Origin: [Eubacterium] cellulosolvens LD2006
Lineage (GTDB): Bacteria; Bacillota; Clostridia; Lachnospirales; Lachnospiraceae
DNA: 64,000 bases
Assembly: GCF_000621585.1 (NCBI RefSeq)
Contig: NZ_JHXY01000006.1
Span: 62,001 to 126,000 of the forward strand
Reading direction: 5' to 3'
Made by a program: the position numbers and the translations under genes. The notes beneath the pieces are model-generated. The model searched no databases and was not told the DNA's origin. It worked only from the letters and a program-made list of their open reading frames with translations. Position 1 is the stretch's first letter; each line of letters starts with the position of its first letter. This document shows positions 57,110 to 64,000 of the stretch, piece after piece.

Positions 57110-57182
57110 TGCGCCATCGGGGACTCGAACCCCGGACAAATAGATTAAGAGTCTACTGCTCTACCAACTGAGCTAATGGCGC
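57110..57182 (-). tRNA. tRNA-Lys (anticodon CTT)
   Basis: Minus-strand cloverleaf: acceptor GCGCCAT/ATGGCGC, D arm GCTC/GAGC, anticodon stem GTAGA/TCTAT with loop CTCTTAA (anticodon CTT, reads AAG), T arm CCGGG GTTCGAG TCCCCG-type. Discriminator A; CCA not encoded. Upstream, 57183-57410 contains an AT-rich stretch but no gene. Confidence 0.95.
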
Positions 57183-57466
57183 ATAGTATGAAATTGAACC
57201 GATGCCGTCGGCCGTCTGCCTCAGCAACGATGTTGATTATAAGCCACTCCAAAACAAAATGCAAGACCCTTTTTATATTTTTTTTATTTTTATTCAAAAT
57301 CAACGAACAGAGATGCATCTGCGAGATTTTTATGCGCTTTCTGCACATCACCGCAATCAATTTGCACAGTCTGTGACGATGTATCTCGGACCGGGACAGG
57401 GGTATAATGATATCCCCCAAACAGCAACTATAGAGAAAGGGGACCTCGCACAAATTACTTCGTACG

Positions 57467-57513
57467 AAAGCCCGGCCTCGAAATACAGCTTTCTGCTTTC
57501 ACGGCCGGACTTT
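57467..57513 (-). terminator. Probable terminator of trxA
   Basis: AAAGTCCGGCC and GGCCGGGCTTT form an 11-bp stem (one G-T pair) 15 bases past the stop. The T-tract is poor. Nearby 57430-57466 looks like a decayed copy of the GGGGxCTCGCAC terminator hairpin used at 26.1 kb. Confidence 0.5.
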
Positions 57514-57527
57514 GACTTTATTCTCAC

Positions 57528-57842
57528 TTATTTGTTTCTCTCGATAACTTCCTCAAAACTCTCGGAATCCTTTGCTCCGACAATCTGATCTACGAGCTGG
57601 CCGTTCTTGATGAACAGGAAATTCGGTATGCTCTGCACGCCGTATTTTGCCGCGATGTCGGAATTCTCATCGACATTGAGTTTCGCGAATTTTACATCCT
57701 CAAAATCCTCGGAAAGGCTCTCGAGTACCGGCCCCATCATCTTGCAGGGACCGCACCAGTCTGCGTAAAGATCGACAACCACAAGTCCCTCTGCCCGAAT
57801 AACTTCTTCATCAAAATTCGATGCGTTGATCTGTTTAACCAT
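57528..57842 (-). CDS. trxA: Thioredoxin
   Basis: The 104-residue thioredoxin has the redox motif DWCGPCK (Cys30, Cys33), the cis-proline segment QSIPNFLFIKNGQ, and the strand VKFAKLNVDEN. It reduces protein disulfides in the cytoplasm using thioredoxin reductase. It is monocistronic with AAGGAGGAAAGCTA before the ATG and a recognisable promoter. The reductase gene is not in the window. Confidence 0.97.
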   Translation of the reverse strand: MVKQINASNFDEEVIRAEGLVVVDLYADWCGPCKMMGPVLESLSEDFEDVKFAKLNVDENSDIAAKYGVQSIPNFLFIKNGQLVDQIVGAKDSESFEEVIERNK

Positions 57843-57909
57843 TAGCTTTCCTCCTTAATTATCAAAGATAATCACGTGTCTTCGTGTTTGGTTTTGTTTT
57901 TATGGTTTT

Positions 57910-57938
57910 ACGATATCACATAATTTAATTGTATGCAA
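57910..57938 (-). promoter_or_regulatory. Promoter of trxA
   Basis: On the minus strand: TTGCAT, 17 bases, TATCGT, about 70 bases before the start. Confidence 0.6.
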
Positions 57939-58062
57939 CCATTTTGTTTTTATTTTTTTTAAAGAATGTCCTATAACATGAAATAGACGAGCGATACCGC
58001 ACTTGGCACAGACAGCGGCGTCCTCATACTCGCCCGCGGGGCAGGAAAGGTTTCCTTAAAAG

Positions 58063-58105
58063 ATTAGGGTGTCAAAAGAAGAGATTCGCCTTTTGACACC
58101 CTAAT
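58063..58105. terminator. Terminator of trmB
   Basis: ATTAGGGTGTCAAAAG and its exact complement form a perfect 16-bp stem (arms 58063-58078 and 58090-58105), 17 bases after the trmB stop. The adjoining TCCTATAACA resembles a P-palindrome half. Confidence 0.8.
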
Positions 58106-58121
58106 CCTATAACATAAAAAA

Positions 58122-58859
58122 TCAGCGAGCGGGAACGGCGATCAGTTTACAGATCGGATTTCCCTTTGATGAGAATTTTTCCTCGTATTCCGTCATGACG
58201 TTCCCTCTGTTCATCTCCTCATTGTGGTGGAGATCGAAGGTGTGTTCCGTGATCTTCCAGCCGTAATCTGCGATCTCCTCCAGCGAGAAATCGAAAAGCT
58301 GTCTGTTGTCGGTTTTGAACTCGAGAACCGCATCTTCCCCCATGACCTTCTCATAGAGGCAGAGGAAATTCCTGGATGTCAGCCTGCGACCCTCGTGTCT
58401 GTCCTTCGGCCAGGGATCCGAGAAGTTGAGATAGATTCCGTCGATCTCCTTCTCTCCGAAGACTTCGCAGAGTTTTCTCGCGTCCATCCGGATAAAACGG
58501 AAATTGCAATTCGCGGGCCGTCCGGGGCGCTCCGTGACGCCGGCCGGGATCTCGATCACCGACTCCGGATCTCTGCCCTCTCTCTTCGCCCTCTCCCTTT
58601 CGGTTCGCATCTCGGCCTTCTGAACAGCCCGGAACATCACGCTGTCATACATCTCGATCCCGATAAAGTTTCTCTCCGGATATTTCTCTGCCATATCCAT
58701 CAAAAAGCGTCCTTTACCCATTCCGATCTCAATATAGAGCGGATGGTCGTTTCCAAAAACCTCTGTCCATCTGCCCCTCTGTATCTCCGGCTCATGAATG
58801 ACGTATTCACTCGCGCGGATCACATCGACAGATCCCGGTATATTTCTAAGTCTGGACAT
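58122..58859 (-). CDS. trmB: tRNA (guanine-N7)-methyltransferase
   Basis: The 245-residue TrmB methylates G46 in the tRNA variable loop using SAM. The SAM loop IEIGMGKGRFLMDMA lies near 43-57, the acidic NFIGIEMY after it, and the active-site signature LNFSDPWPKDRHEGRRLTS near 145-163. An insertion of about 25 residues (RTERERAKREGRDPESVIEI) between strands is clostridial-type. It is monocistronic, with a promoter near 59050-59078 and a leader carrying repeat modules S and P. Confidence 0.95.
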   Translation of the reverse strand: MSRLRNIPGSVDVIRASEYVIHEPEIQRGRWTEVFGNDHPLYIEIGMGKGRFLMDMAEKYPERNFIGIEMYDSVMFRAVQKAEMRTERERAKREGRDPESVIEIPAGVTERPGRPANCNFRFIRMDARKLCEVFGEKEIDGIYLNFSDPWPKDRHEGRRLTSRNFLCLYEKVMGEDAVLEFKTDNRQLFDFSLEEIADYGWKITEHTFDLHHNEEMNRGNVMTEYEEKFSSKGNPICKLIAVPAR

Positions 58860-58913
58860 TCTCTCTCCTCCAACATCTATTCTTTCCGGATCCTCTCCGG
58901 TTTCAGTCTCTTA

Positions 58914-58980
58914 ACAAAGTCCGCAAGCGGACTTCGACTCCCCCGTCCCCTCACTCCTTAGGGGAGCGCATCTCGCGCAC
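58914..58980 (+). repeat. Intergenic repeat module S, copy 3 (partial)
   Basis: AACAAAGTCCGCAAGCGGAC, then CTTCGACTC and CCCTCACTCCTTAGGGGAGCGC, parallels 25664-25710 and 3984-4040. The GCAGAATCGCG hairpin part is missing. It is directly followed by a P palindrome. Confidence 0.55.
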
Positions 58981-58981
58981 C

Positions 58982-59018
58982 GTTTTGTGTTATGGGAATT
59001 CCGGAGGAATTTCCATAA
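58982..59018. repeat. Small palindrome P, copy in the trmB leader
   Basis: GTTTTGTGTTATGGGAATTCC and GGAATTTCCATAA pair. Same core as at 25795, 37380 and 43767; the right arm is shortened. Confidence 0.75.
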
Positions 59019-59049
59019 GCCACTTTCCTGTGCTCATCCGACAGGCTTA

Positions 59050-59078
59050 AATATAGCATATTCACTCACGGCGTGCAA
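59050..59078 (-). promoter_or_regulatory. Promoter of trmB
   Basis: On the minus strand: TTGCAC, 17 bases, TATATT. The resulting leader of about 190 bases contains modules S and P. Confidence 0.7.
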
Positions 59079-59286
59079 AAGATTCATTTCAGAAACTATT
59101 CATGCAATTGTCAGATAATTGTAACATTCACCAAACAATTTAAATTGCCTGTTTTCATTGGTTTGACATCTGCAAAGTCAAGTCTTTGTGGCAACTTTTT
59201 CCCGGATCTGCCCTTTTTGGGAAATGTGAACAAAACGTCCGTTCTTTGATTTTGGTTATCTGACCCTTATTATTCGCATCGATTTT

Positions 59287-59373
59287 TGTTGATAAAGTGT
59301 ATAACTTCGTTGATAACTGGAAAAACCGTGGGATTATGCCATTTTTTCATGTGCATAACTTCATTTGTCCACA
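59287..59373 (+). other. AT-rich cluster of DnaA-box-like 9-mers
   Basis: Five 9-mers resembling the DnaA box (TTATNCACA or complement TGTGNATAA) occur in 87 bases: TGTTGATAA (59287), AGTGTATAA (59296), CGTTGATAA (59308), TGTGCATAA (59350, perfect) and TTGTCCACA (59365). The flanks 59100-59290 and 59374-59580 are AT-rich and gene-free. It resembles DNA upstream of dnaA in Firmicutes, but no dnaA or dnaN is here. Confidence 0.4.
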
Positions 59374-59586
59374 AATCCTGTTTTTATCAATTTCCTCTTG
59401 AAAAACAATATTTTGTGCACTTTTTAACAAGACAAGTTTTGTATACAATTCCGTCAACTTTTCTTAACAAATACATCGAGGTTCTTCCGGTATTATCTTC
59501 GAAAACACAGCTGTTTGCGCGCCGGAACATGTGACTCCCTTCGATATACGAATAAAATTTTCTTTTGTTCTGTTTAAGATCTTTTC

Positions 59587-59638
59587 AAAAAGAGGAACCC
59601 CACGTCAGCCGCTGCCGCCGTGGGGTTCCTCTTTTTTA
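59587..59638. terminator. Bidirectional terminator after the aminotransferase gene
   Basis: AGAGGAACCCCACG (59591-59604) and CGTGGGGTTCCTCT (59619-59632) form a perfect 14-bp stem, with A runs before and T runs after. Confidence 0.9.
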
Positions 59639-59672
59639 TGTTACATTCTGCAAGTATTCATGCATTTTTCAG

Positions 59673-60863
59673 TTATTTCCCGTATGCCTCCGCCAGCTTC
59701 TTAAACGCAGGAAGGCTGTTTCGGATCTGCTCTGTTGTTACGCAGTAGGCAATGCGCACATAGCCCGGTGTTCCAAAGCTGTCGGCCGGAACCAGCAGAA
59801 GCTCGAAGTCCCTAGCCTTCTCACAGAATGCGGACGCGTCGTCCTCCAGAGCCTTCATAAACAGGTAGAAGGCGCCGTCCGGGTAGACGCAGGTAAAGCC
59901 GTAGTCCGTCAGTGACTTGTACAGCAGATCCCGGTTCGTCTTGTATACGGAGAGATCCGACACCATACCGGCACACTTCTCAATCACATGCTGTGCCAGC
60001 GACGGCGCGCAGACATAACCGAGGGCGCGTCCCGCTCCGCAGATCGCGGCGTAGATATCACCTGCATCCTCCACTTCATCCGGAACAAGAATGTAGCCGA
60101 TGCGCTCGCCCGGAAGGGAGAGGGACTTGCTGTAGGAATAGCATACGATCGCGTTCTTATAGTACTTTGTCATGTAAGGAACAACGACGTCCGCATCGTA
60201 AACCAGCTCGCGGTACGGCTCATCGGTGATCAGGTAGATCGGGTGGCCGTACTCCTGCTCTTTTTTCTCCAGATAAGCGGCAAGCTTCTTCACGCTCTCC
60301 TCGCCGAATACAACACCGGACGGATTGTTCGGGGAGTTGACGATCAGCGCCTTCGTGCGCTCCGTCATCGCCGCGTCAAGGTTGTCGAAGTCGATCTGGA
60401 AGGTATCCGGATCGGTGTCCGCTGTAACAAGTTTCGCTCCGGCCGTCTCCACGAATACTCTGTACTCCGGGAAAAACGGTGTAAAGGTGATGAACTCATC
60501 CCCCTCGGTGACAAGAGCCGTGATGCTGATCTTCAGAGACGCGGCAGCGCCGCAGGTCATATACAGATTGGAAGCCTTGAAGTCTGTGCCGAAACGGCGG
60601 TTCAGATCATCGACAATGGCCTTGCGGGTGTCGTTATCTCCGGCCGCGGATGTGTAGCCGTGCAGATAGACGTCATTGTTGTTGTCGATCAGCTCCTTGA
60701 AGGTCTGATTGACAGCCTCCGGCGCCGGCACATTCGGGTTTCCGATACTGAAATCGAACACCTTGTCCTCACCGATCTCCTCTTTCCGCTTCTTTCCGTA
60801 CTCAAAGATCTCACGGATCTTGGACGGAGCTTTTCCGAGTGCTTCCATAGTCTTGTTGATCAT
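59673..60863 (-). CDS. Class I/II pyridoxal-phosphate aminotransferase
   Basis: The 396-residue enzyme belongs to the AspC/AAT-like fold type I aminotransferases. Landmarks are DFSIGNPNVPAPE (substrate arm), YTSAAGDNDTRKAI, CGAAASLKISITAL, the Asn/Pro box NSPNNPSGVVF, the PLP aspartate in LITDEPYRELVYD, and the Schiff-base lysine in YSYSKSLSLPGERIGY. The C-terminal arginine region reads GYVRIAYCVT. The substrate is uncertain; aspartate, aromatic or alanine-type specificities are possible. Its ATG overlaps the addA stop by 4 bases, so the two are translationally coupled. Confidence 0.9.
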   Translation of the reverse strand: MINKTMEALGKAPSKIREIFEYGKKRKEEIGEDKVFDFSIGNPNVPAPEAVNQTFKELIDNNNDVYLHGYTSAAGDNDTRKAIVDDLNRRFGTDFKASNLYMTCGAAASLKISITALVTEGDEFITFTPFFPEYRVFVETAGAKLVTADTDPDTFQIDFDNLDAAMTERTKALIVNSPNNPSGVVFGEESVKKLAAYLEKKEQEYGHPIYLITDEPYRELVYDADVVVPYMTKYYKNAIVCYSYSKSLSLPGERIGYILVPDEVEDAGDIYAAICGAGRALGYVCAPSLAQHVIEKCAGMVSDLSVYKTNRDLLYKSLTDYGFTCVYPDGAFYLFMKALEDDASAFCEKARDFELLLVPADSFGTPGYVRIAYCVTTEQIRNSLPAFKKLAEAYGK

Positions 60864-63800
60864 AACTTTATTTCCCTCCCAAGTCGCACGGAATATATAT
60901 ACATCTCACCCACCTCTGTTCCGGTGATCCGGGTCAGGGCCGCGGCATAATACTCCAGCTGTTTATGATATTTCTCCACCAGTTCGCGACCGTCTGGTTT
61001 TCCGTCTGCATCCAGTCTTGTGATCCTGTCCGTCTTGTAGTCCACAAGCACATACTTTCCTTCCTCCGAAAAGTATGCGTCGATCGTTCCCTGTACCAGA
61101 ATATTTTCGTCCTCCGGCCACCCGCTGTCAATATCTTTTGCCGGAATATCAATCACAAAAGGCTGTTCACGGTGGAGGGTTCCCGCGTCGGAAGCAGCCT
61201 TCATTCTCTGCCCCAGACCACAGGCCAGGAAGCGGACAAAATCAGGTGTGTACATGCTGGCGTCATCTTCTCTTGTCATGAGGCCCTTCTCCAGCATCCT
61301 CTTCCGCTCCGCCTCCACAAAGGCCGTCCGTTCCTCTTCCGTAGCTCCCGGACGCAGCTTTCCGTAATCCAGGCACTCCAGGAAATGGTGATAGACCGTA
61401 CCTCTGGAGGCGCCGGTCTTCTCTTCCTCATCCGTTCCCCGCAGGAATTTCGGAATCAGCTCCTCTTCCTCCGGTTCAAAAACGGTTGCCGCCGGCAGCT
61501 CATCCTCCTGCAGTTCTGTCCTCTGAGCCCTCTTCTTGATTTCCGTCACGGTGAGCTTCGCTGGCATTTTTGCCTGTTCCTCATAAGGATAGGAAAAAGC
61601 GCGCACTTCCTTCATCAGGCGGTTCACCTCCGGATCAAAGATTTTCTTCTCCTCCGGAAGATTTGCGAGACCGGTGATCTGCTCAAGCACCGCAGACCGC
61701 TGCATCTTCTCCGACACTTCGCCTGCCGCCAGTTCTCCGGCCTCCACCGCGTGAAGCTTCATATCCTTTTCCTCCGGGATCACTGCAAGAATCATCTCAA
61801 GGAACGTCTTTGCGGACAAAAGGGCAGTAAAATCCATCGGGGATGCGAGCATCCGCTCCACCGTCTCATCCTGCCCGCTCTCCCGCTTCATACGGAAGTT
61901 GTTCTGCATGGCAACGGCGGCAGTAAGTTTCTCTGAATCGGAGACCTGACCCGTGAGGATCAGTTTTTCCTCCGCTCTGGTCAGCGCCACATAGAGCACC
62001 CGGAGTTCCTCTCCGTACATCTGCTTTTTCATATGGCTCTGCATGACTCTGCGGTAAACGGAAGGATACTGTACCCGCTTTTCCGGATCCGACACCTTCA
62101 GACCAAGCCCCAGACTTGCGTGCCGGAGCACCGGTTTTGTGGTATCCGCCTTGTTGAATTCGCTTCCCAGGGCAGAGACAAAGACCACCGGAAACTGCAG
62201 TCCCTTGCTCTGATGGATGGTCATAATCCGGACGGTGTCATCCGCCTCGCTGTTCAGATTCACTTCACCGTAATCCACGGAGTATTTTTTCAGGCGGTCA
62301 ATGTAGCGGATGAAATTAAACAGTCCGTGATAGCTGGTCTTCTCATAGTCCACGGCTTTCTCAATCAGCATCTTCAGGTTTGCTTCCCGCTGTTCGCCCG
62401 CCGGCATGGCCGCCGCCCACTCTCCGTATCCGGTCTTCTCGAGAACCTCCCGGATCAGTTCGTGAACTTCCGTCCGGGGAGCTCTTGCCCGGAAATCATC
62501 CAGCTGTTCCACAAATTTCCGCAGTTTTTCATCCTGCTCTGCGAGAGCCAGAACCGCATCGTACAGGAGAGGAACCTTTCCTTCCTCCATGCCGCCCTTT
62601 GCCCGGATCCACGCCAGATCCTCATCGTCCAGCCCTGCGATCGCTGAGCGGAGCACGGCCGCCAGTGGAATATCCTGCCTCGGGTTGTCGATGAGACGGA
62701 GATAATTCAACACCGTGGCGACCTCGATGGTGTCAAAAAAACCTTCTCCCGAGAGGGCGTAGCAGGGGATTCCCGCCTCCTTAAGCACCTTCACCCAGAC
62801 CTTTCCCCAGCGCTTCGCCGAGCGGAGAAGAACTACAATATCCCGGTAGCGAAGAGGACGGAGCTCATCTCCTTCTCCTCTCACAAGCGTCCCGGCCATG
62901 AGATTGCGGATCTTTGCCGCAACTGCTGCAGCCTCCAGTTCCATGCGCTCTTCCGGTGATTTATAGGAAGAAAAGGGTTCCTCCTCCCGGTTGATCACCA
63001 GAAGTTCCGTCTGCGGAAAGGAAGGATCCGCCGGTTCCGGGTAGGAAGCTTTATAGTTGAGAAAAGCCTTGTCGTCGTAGCGTATGCCACCGACCTCCGG
63101 AATCATCAACCGGCGGAACAGGGCATTGGAAGAATCCAGCACTTCCTTCCTGCTCCGGAAGTTTCTGGTCAGATCGATCCTGACCTGTGTACTCTCCGGA
63201 TCCGGAAGATAGGTGTTGAATTTCTCCAGAAACAGCTCCGGCCGCGCCATACGGAAGGCATAGATGGACTGCTTCATATCTCCGACCATGAAACGGTTGA
63301 ACCTTCCGTCCTCGTCACCGGAGACCGCCTTCAGGATCCTCTCCTGCAGGAAGTTGCTGTCCTGATACTCATCGATCATCACCTCCCGGAAGGATTCCGC
63401 CAACTCCTTTGCGGCGTCCGTCCGCAGGGTGCGGCGGCCGTCTTCATCCTTATCCAGAAGAATTTCCAGAGCGAAGTGCTCCAGGTCATTGAAATCCGCA
63501 ATGTTCTTTTTTCTTTTCTCCGCTGAAAACGCCTCCCGGAACCGGAGAACCAGGCGAACCAGCTCCTGCACGTAGGGACGGAGAATCTCAAATTCCCGGA
63601 CAATGGCACCAATGTTGTTCCCGAAGGTGTTCTTTTGCAGCTCTTTGACCTGTTTTTTCACATCATCCCGAACCGTCGTGATTTTCACCCAGCGTGAATC
63701 CTCGGCCTGAATGTCTTTCGATCTTCGAAGAGTGCCGAATTTCAGAGATGCAAAAGCATTGGCGCAGGCCTGATAATCTGTCGCTTCTCCCAGAGCTTCC

Positions 63801-64000
63801 AGCATTTCGATATCAGCGACCAGTGTCTTGCAGGCTGCGTCTCCGAAGGCCTTTACGCCTTCCTCCGCGATCCCCCGCATTCGGTCGGTCTGCAGACGAA
63901 GGACAGCCATAGCGTCTCCCATCATCTCCCGGAACCACCCGGTCTGCTGAAGGTCTTCCTCCGTTTTTGCGTCGTATACCTTCACGCATTCCGAGAGCCA
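60860..64000 (-). CDS. addA: Helicase-nuclease AddA, N-terminus beyond right edge (partial)
   Basis: At least 1046 residues are open to the right edge. The N-terminal ATP loop (Walker A) is not in the window, so the gene continues past 64000; an internal GTG near 63985 is not the true start. UvrD-type motifs run in order: MIDEYQDSN (Walker B), MVGDMKQSIYAFRMA, NFRSRKEVL, MTIHQSKGLQFPVVF and YVALTRAEEKL. The C-terminal RecB-family nuclease has RGTVYHHFLECLD and the catalytic VDYKTDRI. With AddB it processes double-strand breaks and recognises Chi in Firmicutes. addB should lie to the right. Confidence 0.95.
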   Translation of the reverse strand, partial: WLSECVKVYDAKTEEDLQQTGWFREMMGDAMAVLRLQTDRMRGIAEEGVKAFGDAACKTLVADIEMLEALGEATDYQACANAFASLKFGTLRRSKDIQAEDSRWVKITTVRDDVKKQVKELQKNTFGNNIGAIVREFEILRPYVQELVRLVLRFREAFSAEKRKKNIADFNDLEHFALEILLDKDEDGRRTLRTDAAKELAESFREVMIDEYQDSNFLQERILKAVSGDEDGRFNRFMVGDMKQSIYAFRMARPELFLEKFNTYLPDPESTQVRIDLTRNFRSRKEVLDSSNALFRRLMIPEVGGIRYDDKAFLNYKASYPEPADPSFPQTELLVINREEEPFSSYKSPEERMELEAAAVAAKIRNLMAGTLVRGEGDELRPLRYRDIVVLLRSAKRWGKVWVKVLKEAGIPCYALSGEGFFDTIEVATVLNYLRLIDNPRQDIPLAAVLRSAIAGLDDEDLAWIRAKGGMEEGKVPLLYDAVLALAEQDEKLRKFVEQLDDFRARAPRTEVHELIREVLEKTGYGEWAAAMPAGEQREANLKMLIEKAVDYEKTSYHGLFNFIRYIDRLKKYSVDYGEVNLNSEADDTVRIMTIHQSKGLQFPVVFVSALGSEFNKADTTKPVLRHASLGLGLKVSDPEKRVQYPSVYRRVMQSHMKKQMYGEELRVLYVALTRAEEKLILTGQVSDSEKLTAAVAMQNNFRMKRESGQDETVERMLASPMDFTALLSAKTFLEMILAVIPEEKDMKLHAVEAGELAAGEVSEKMQRSAVLEQITGLANLPEEKKIFDPEVNRLMKEVRAFSYPYEEQAKMPAKLTVTEIKKRAQRTELQEDELPAATVFEPEEEELIPKFLRGTDEEEKTGASRGTVYHHFLECLDYGKLRPGATEEERTAFVEAERKRMLEKGLMTREDDASMYTPDFVRFLACGLGQRMKAASDAGTLHREQPFVIDIPAKDIDSGWPEDENILVQGTIDAYFSEEGKYVLVDYKTDRITRLDADGKPDGRELVEKYHKQLEYYAAALTRITGTEVGEMYIYSVRLGREIKL

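Noticed and set aside
59287-59373. Calling this region the chromosomal origin outright
   Set aside because: No dnaA, dnaN, rpmH or gyr genes are near and gene strands do not diverge here, so it is kept only as a DnaA-box-like cluster.
59286-59534. 82-codon open frame in the AT-rich trmB/aminotransferase gap
   Set aside because: It has no ribosome site, an unusual Phe/Cys/Lys composition unlike neighbours, and it lies over the DnaA-box-like cluster. Probably non-coding.

Overview
The window looks like chromosome from a Gram-positive, endospore-lineage Firmicute, most likely a clostridial (Lachnospiraceae-type) bacterium. The signs are paired GlgC/GlgD, SpoVG, a lipoteichoic-acid-synthase-like enzyme, lipoproteins with Lgt, a 3D-domain cell-wall protein, a pyrophosphate-type phosphofructokinase, an AddA-type recombination nuclease, the L10 leader and lysine riboswitch, and strong AGGAGG ribosome sites. 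Coding DNA is moderately G+C-rich and promoter regions are AT-rich. No phage, plasmid, transposase or CRISPR genes are visible; both ends of the window cut through genes.

Layout. 0-4 kb (minus): an unknown partial gene, an orphan ABC substrate-binding lipoprotein and an LtaS-like sulfatase-fold enzyme. 4-11 kb (plus): a chemoreceptor, then two large secreted tandem paralogs with different N-terminal modules. 11-16 kb (minus): tRNA-Pro, RsmF-like methyltransferase, spoVG, glgD and glgC. 16-21 kb (plus): murC, dnaD-like, dnaC-like and prs. 21-26 kb: bipA (minus) facing a lysine-riboswitch-controlled dapA-dapB unit (plus). 26-40 kb (minus): the transcription-translation block rpmG-secE-nusG-rplK-rplA-rplJ-rplL, then a 3D-domain cell-wall gene, then rpoB-rpoC. 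40-44 kb: cysE-like and mtnA (minus), pfp (plus). 44-53 kb (minus): lgt, PrsA-like foldase, mfd, pth, two G3E (CobW-type) GTPases, YbaK-type deacylase and a zinc-ribbon membrane protein. 54-64 kb: a PDZ-only membrane protein, a lipoprotein, bioY under a BirA operator, tRNA-Lys, trxA, trmB, an AT-rich DnaA-box-like region, an aminotransferase and partial addA.

Regulation is unusually legible. There are near-consensus sigma-A promoters, a lysine riboswitch with terminator before dapA, an L10 leader with attenuator before rplJL, twin 29-nt L1-type leader motifs before rplK and rplA, and a perfect BirA palindrome overlapping the bioY promoter.

The most novel signal is in the intergenic DNA. At least five gaps carry a 135-240 bp imperfect hairpin (15.9, 21.2, 25.8, 35.9 and 43.6 kb). 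Copies share the same conserved internal-loop blocks, but their helices have different sequences that still pair. One copy has lost its inner arm, one sits reversed relative to an otherwise shared flank, and one is fused to a second, 40-bp palindrome that itself recurs at 25.8, 37.4, 43.8, 57.0 and 59.0 kb. A third module recurs at 4.0, 25.7 and 58.9 kb. Together they look like a modular family of structured intergenic elements that I cannot match to a named class from memory.
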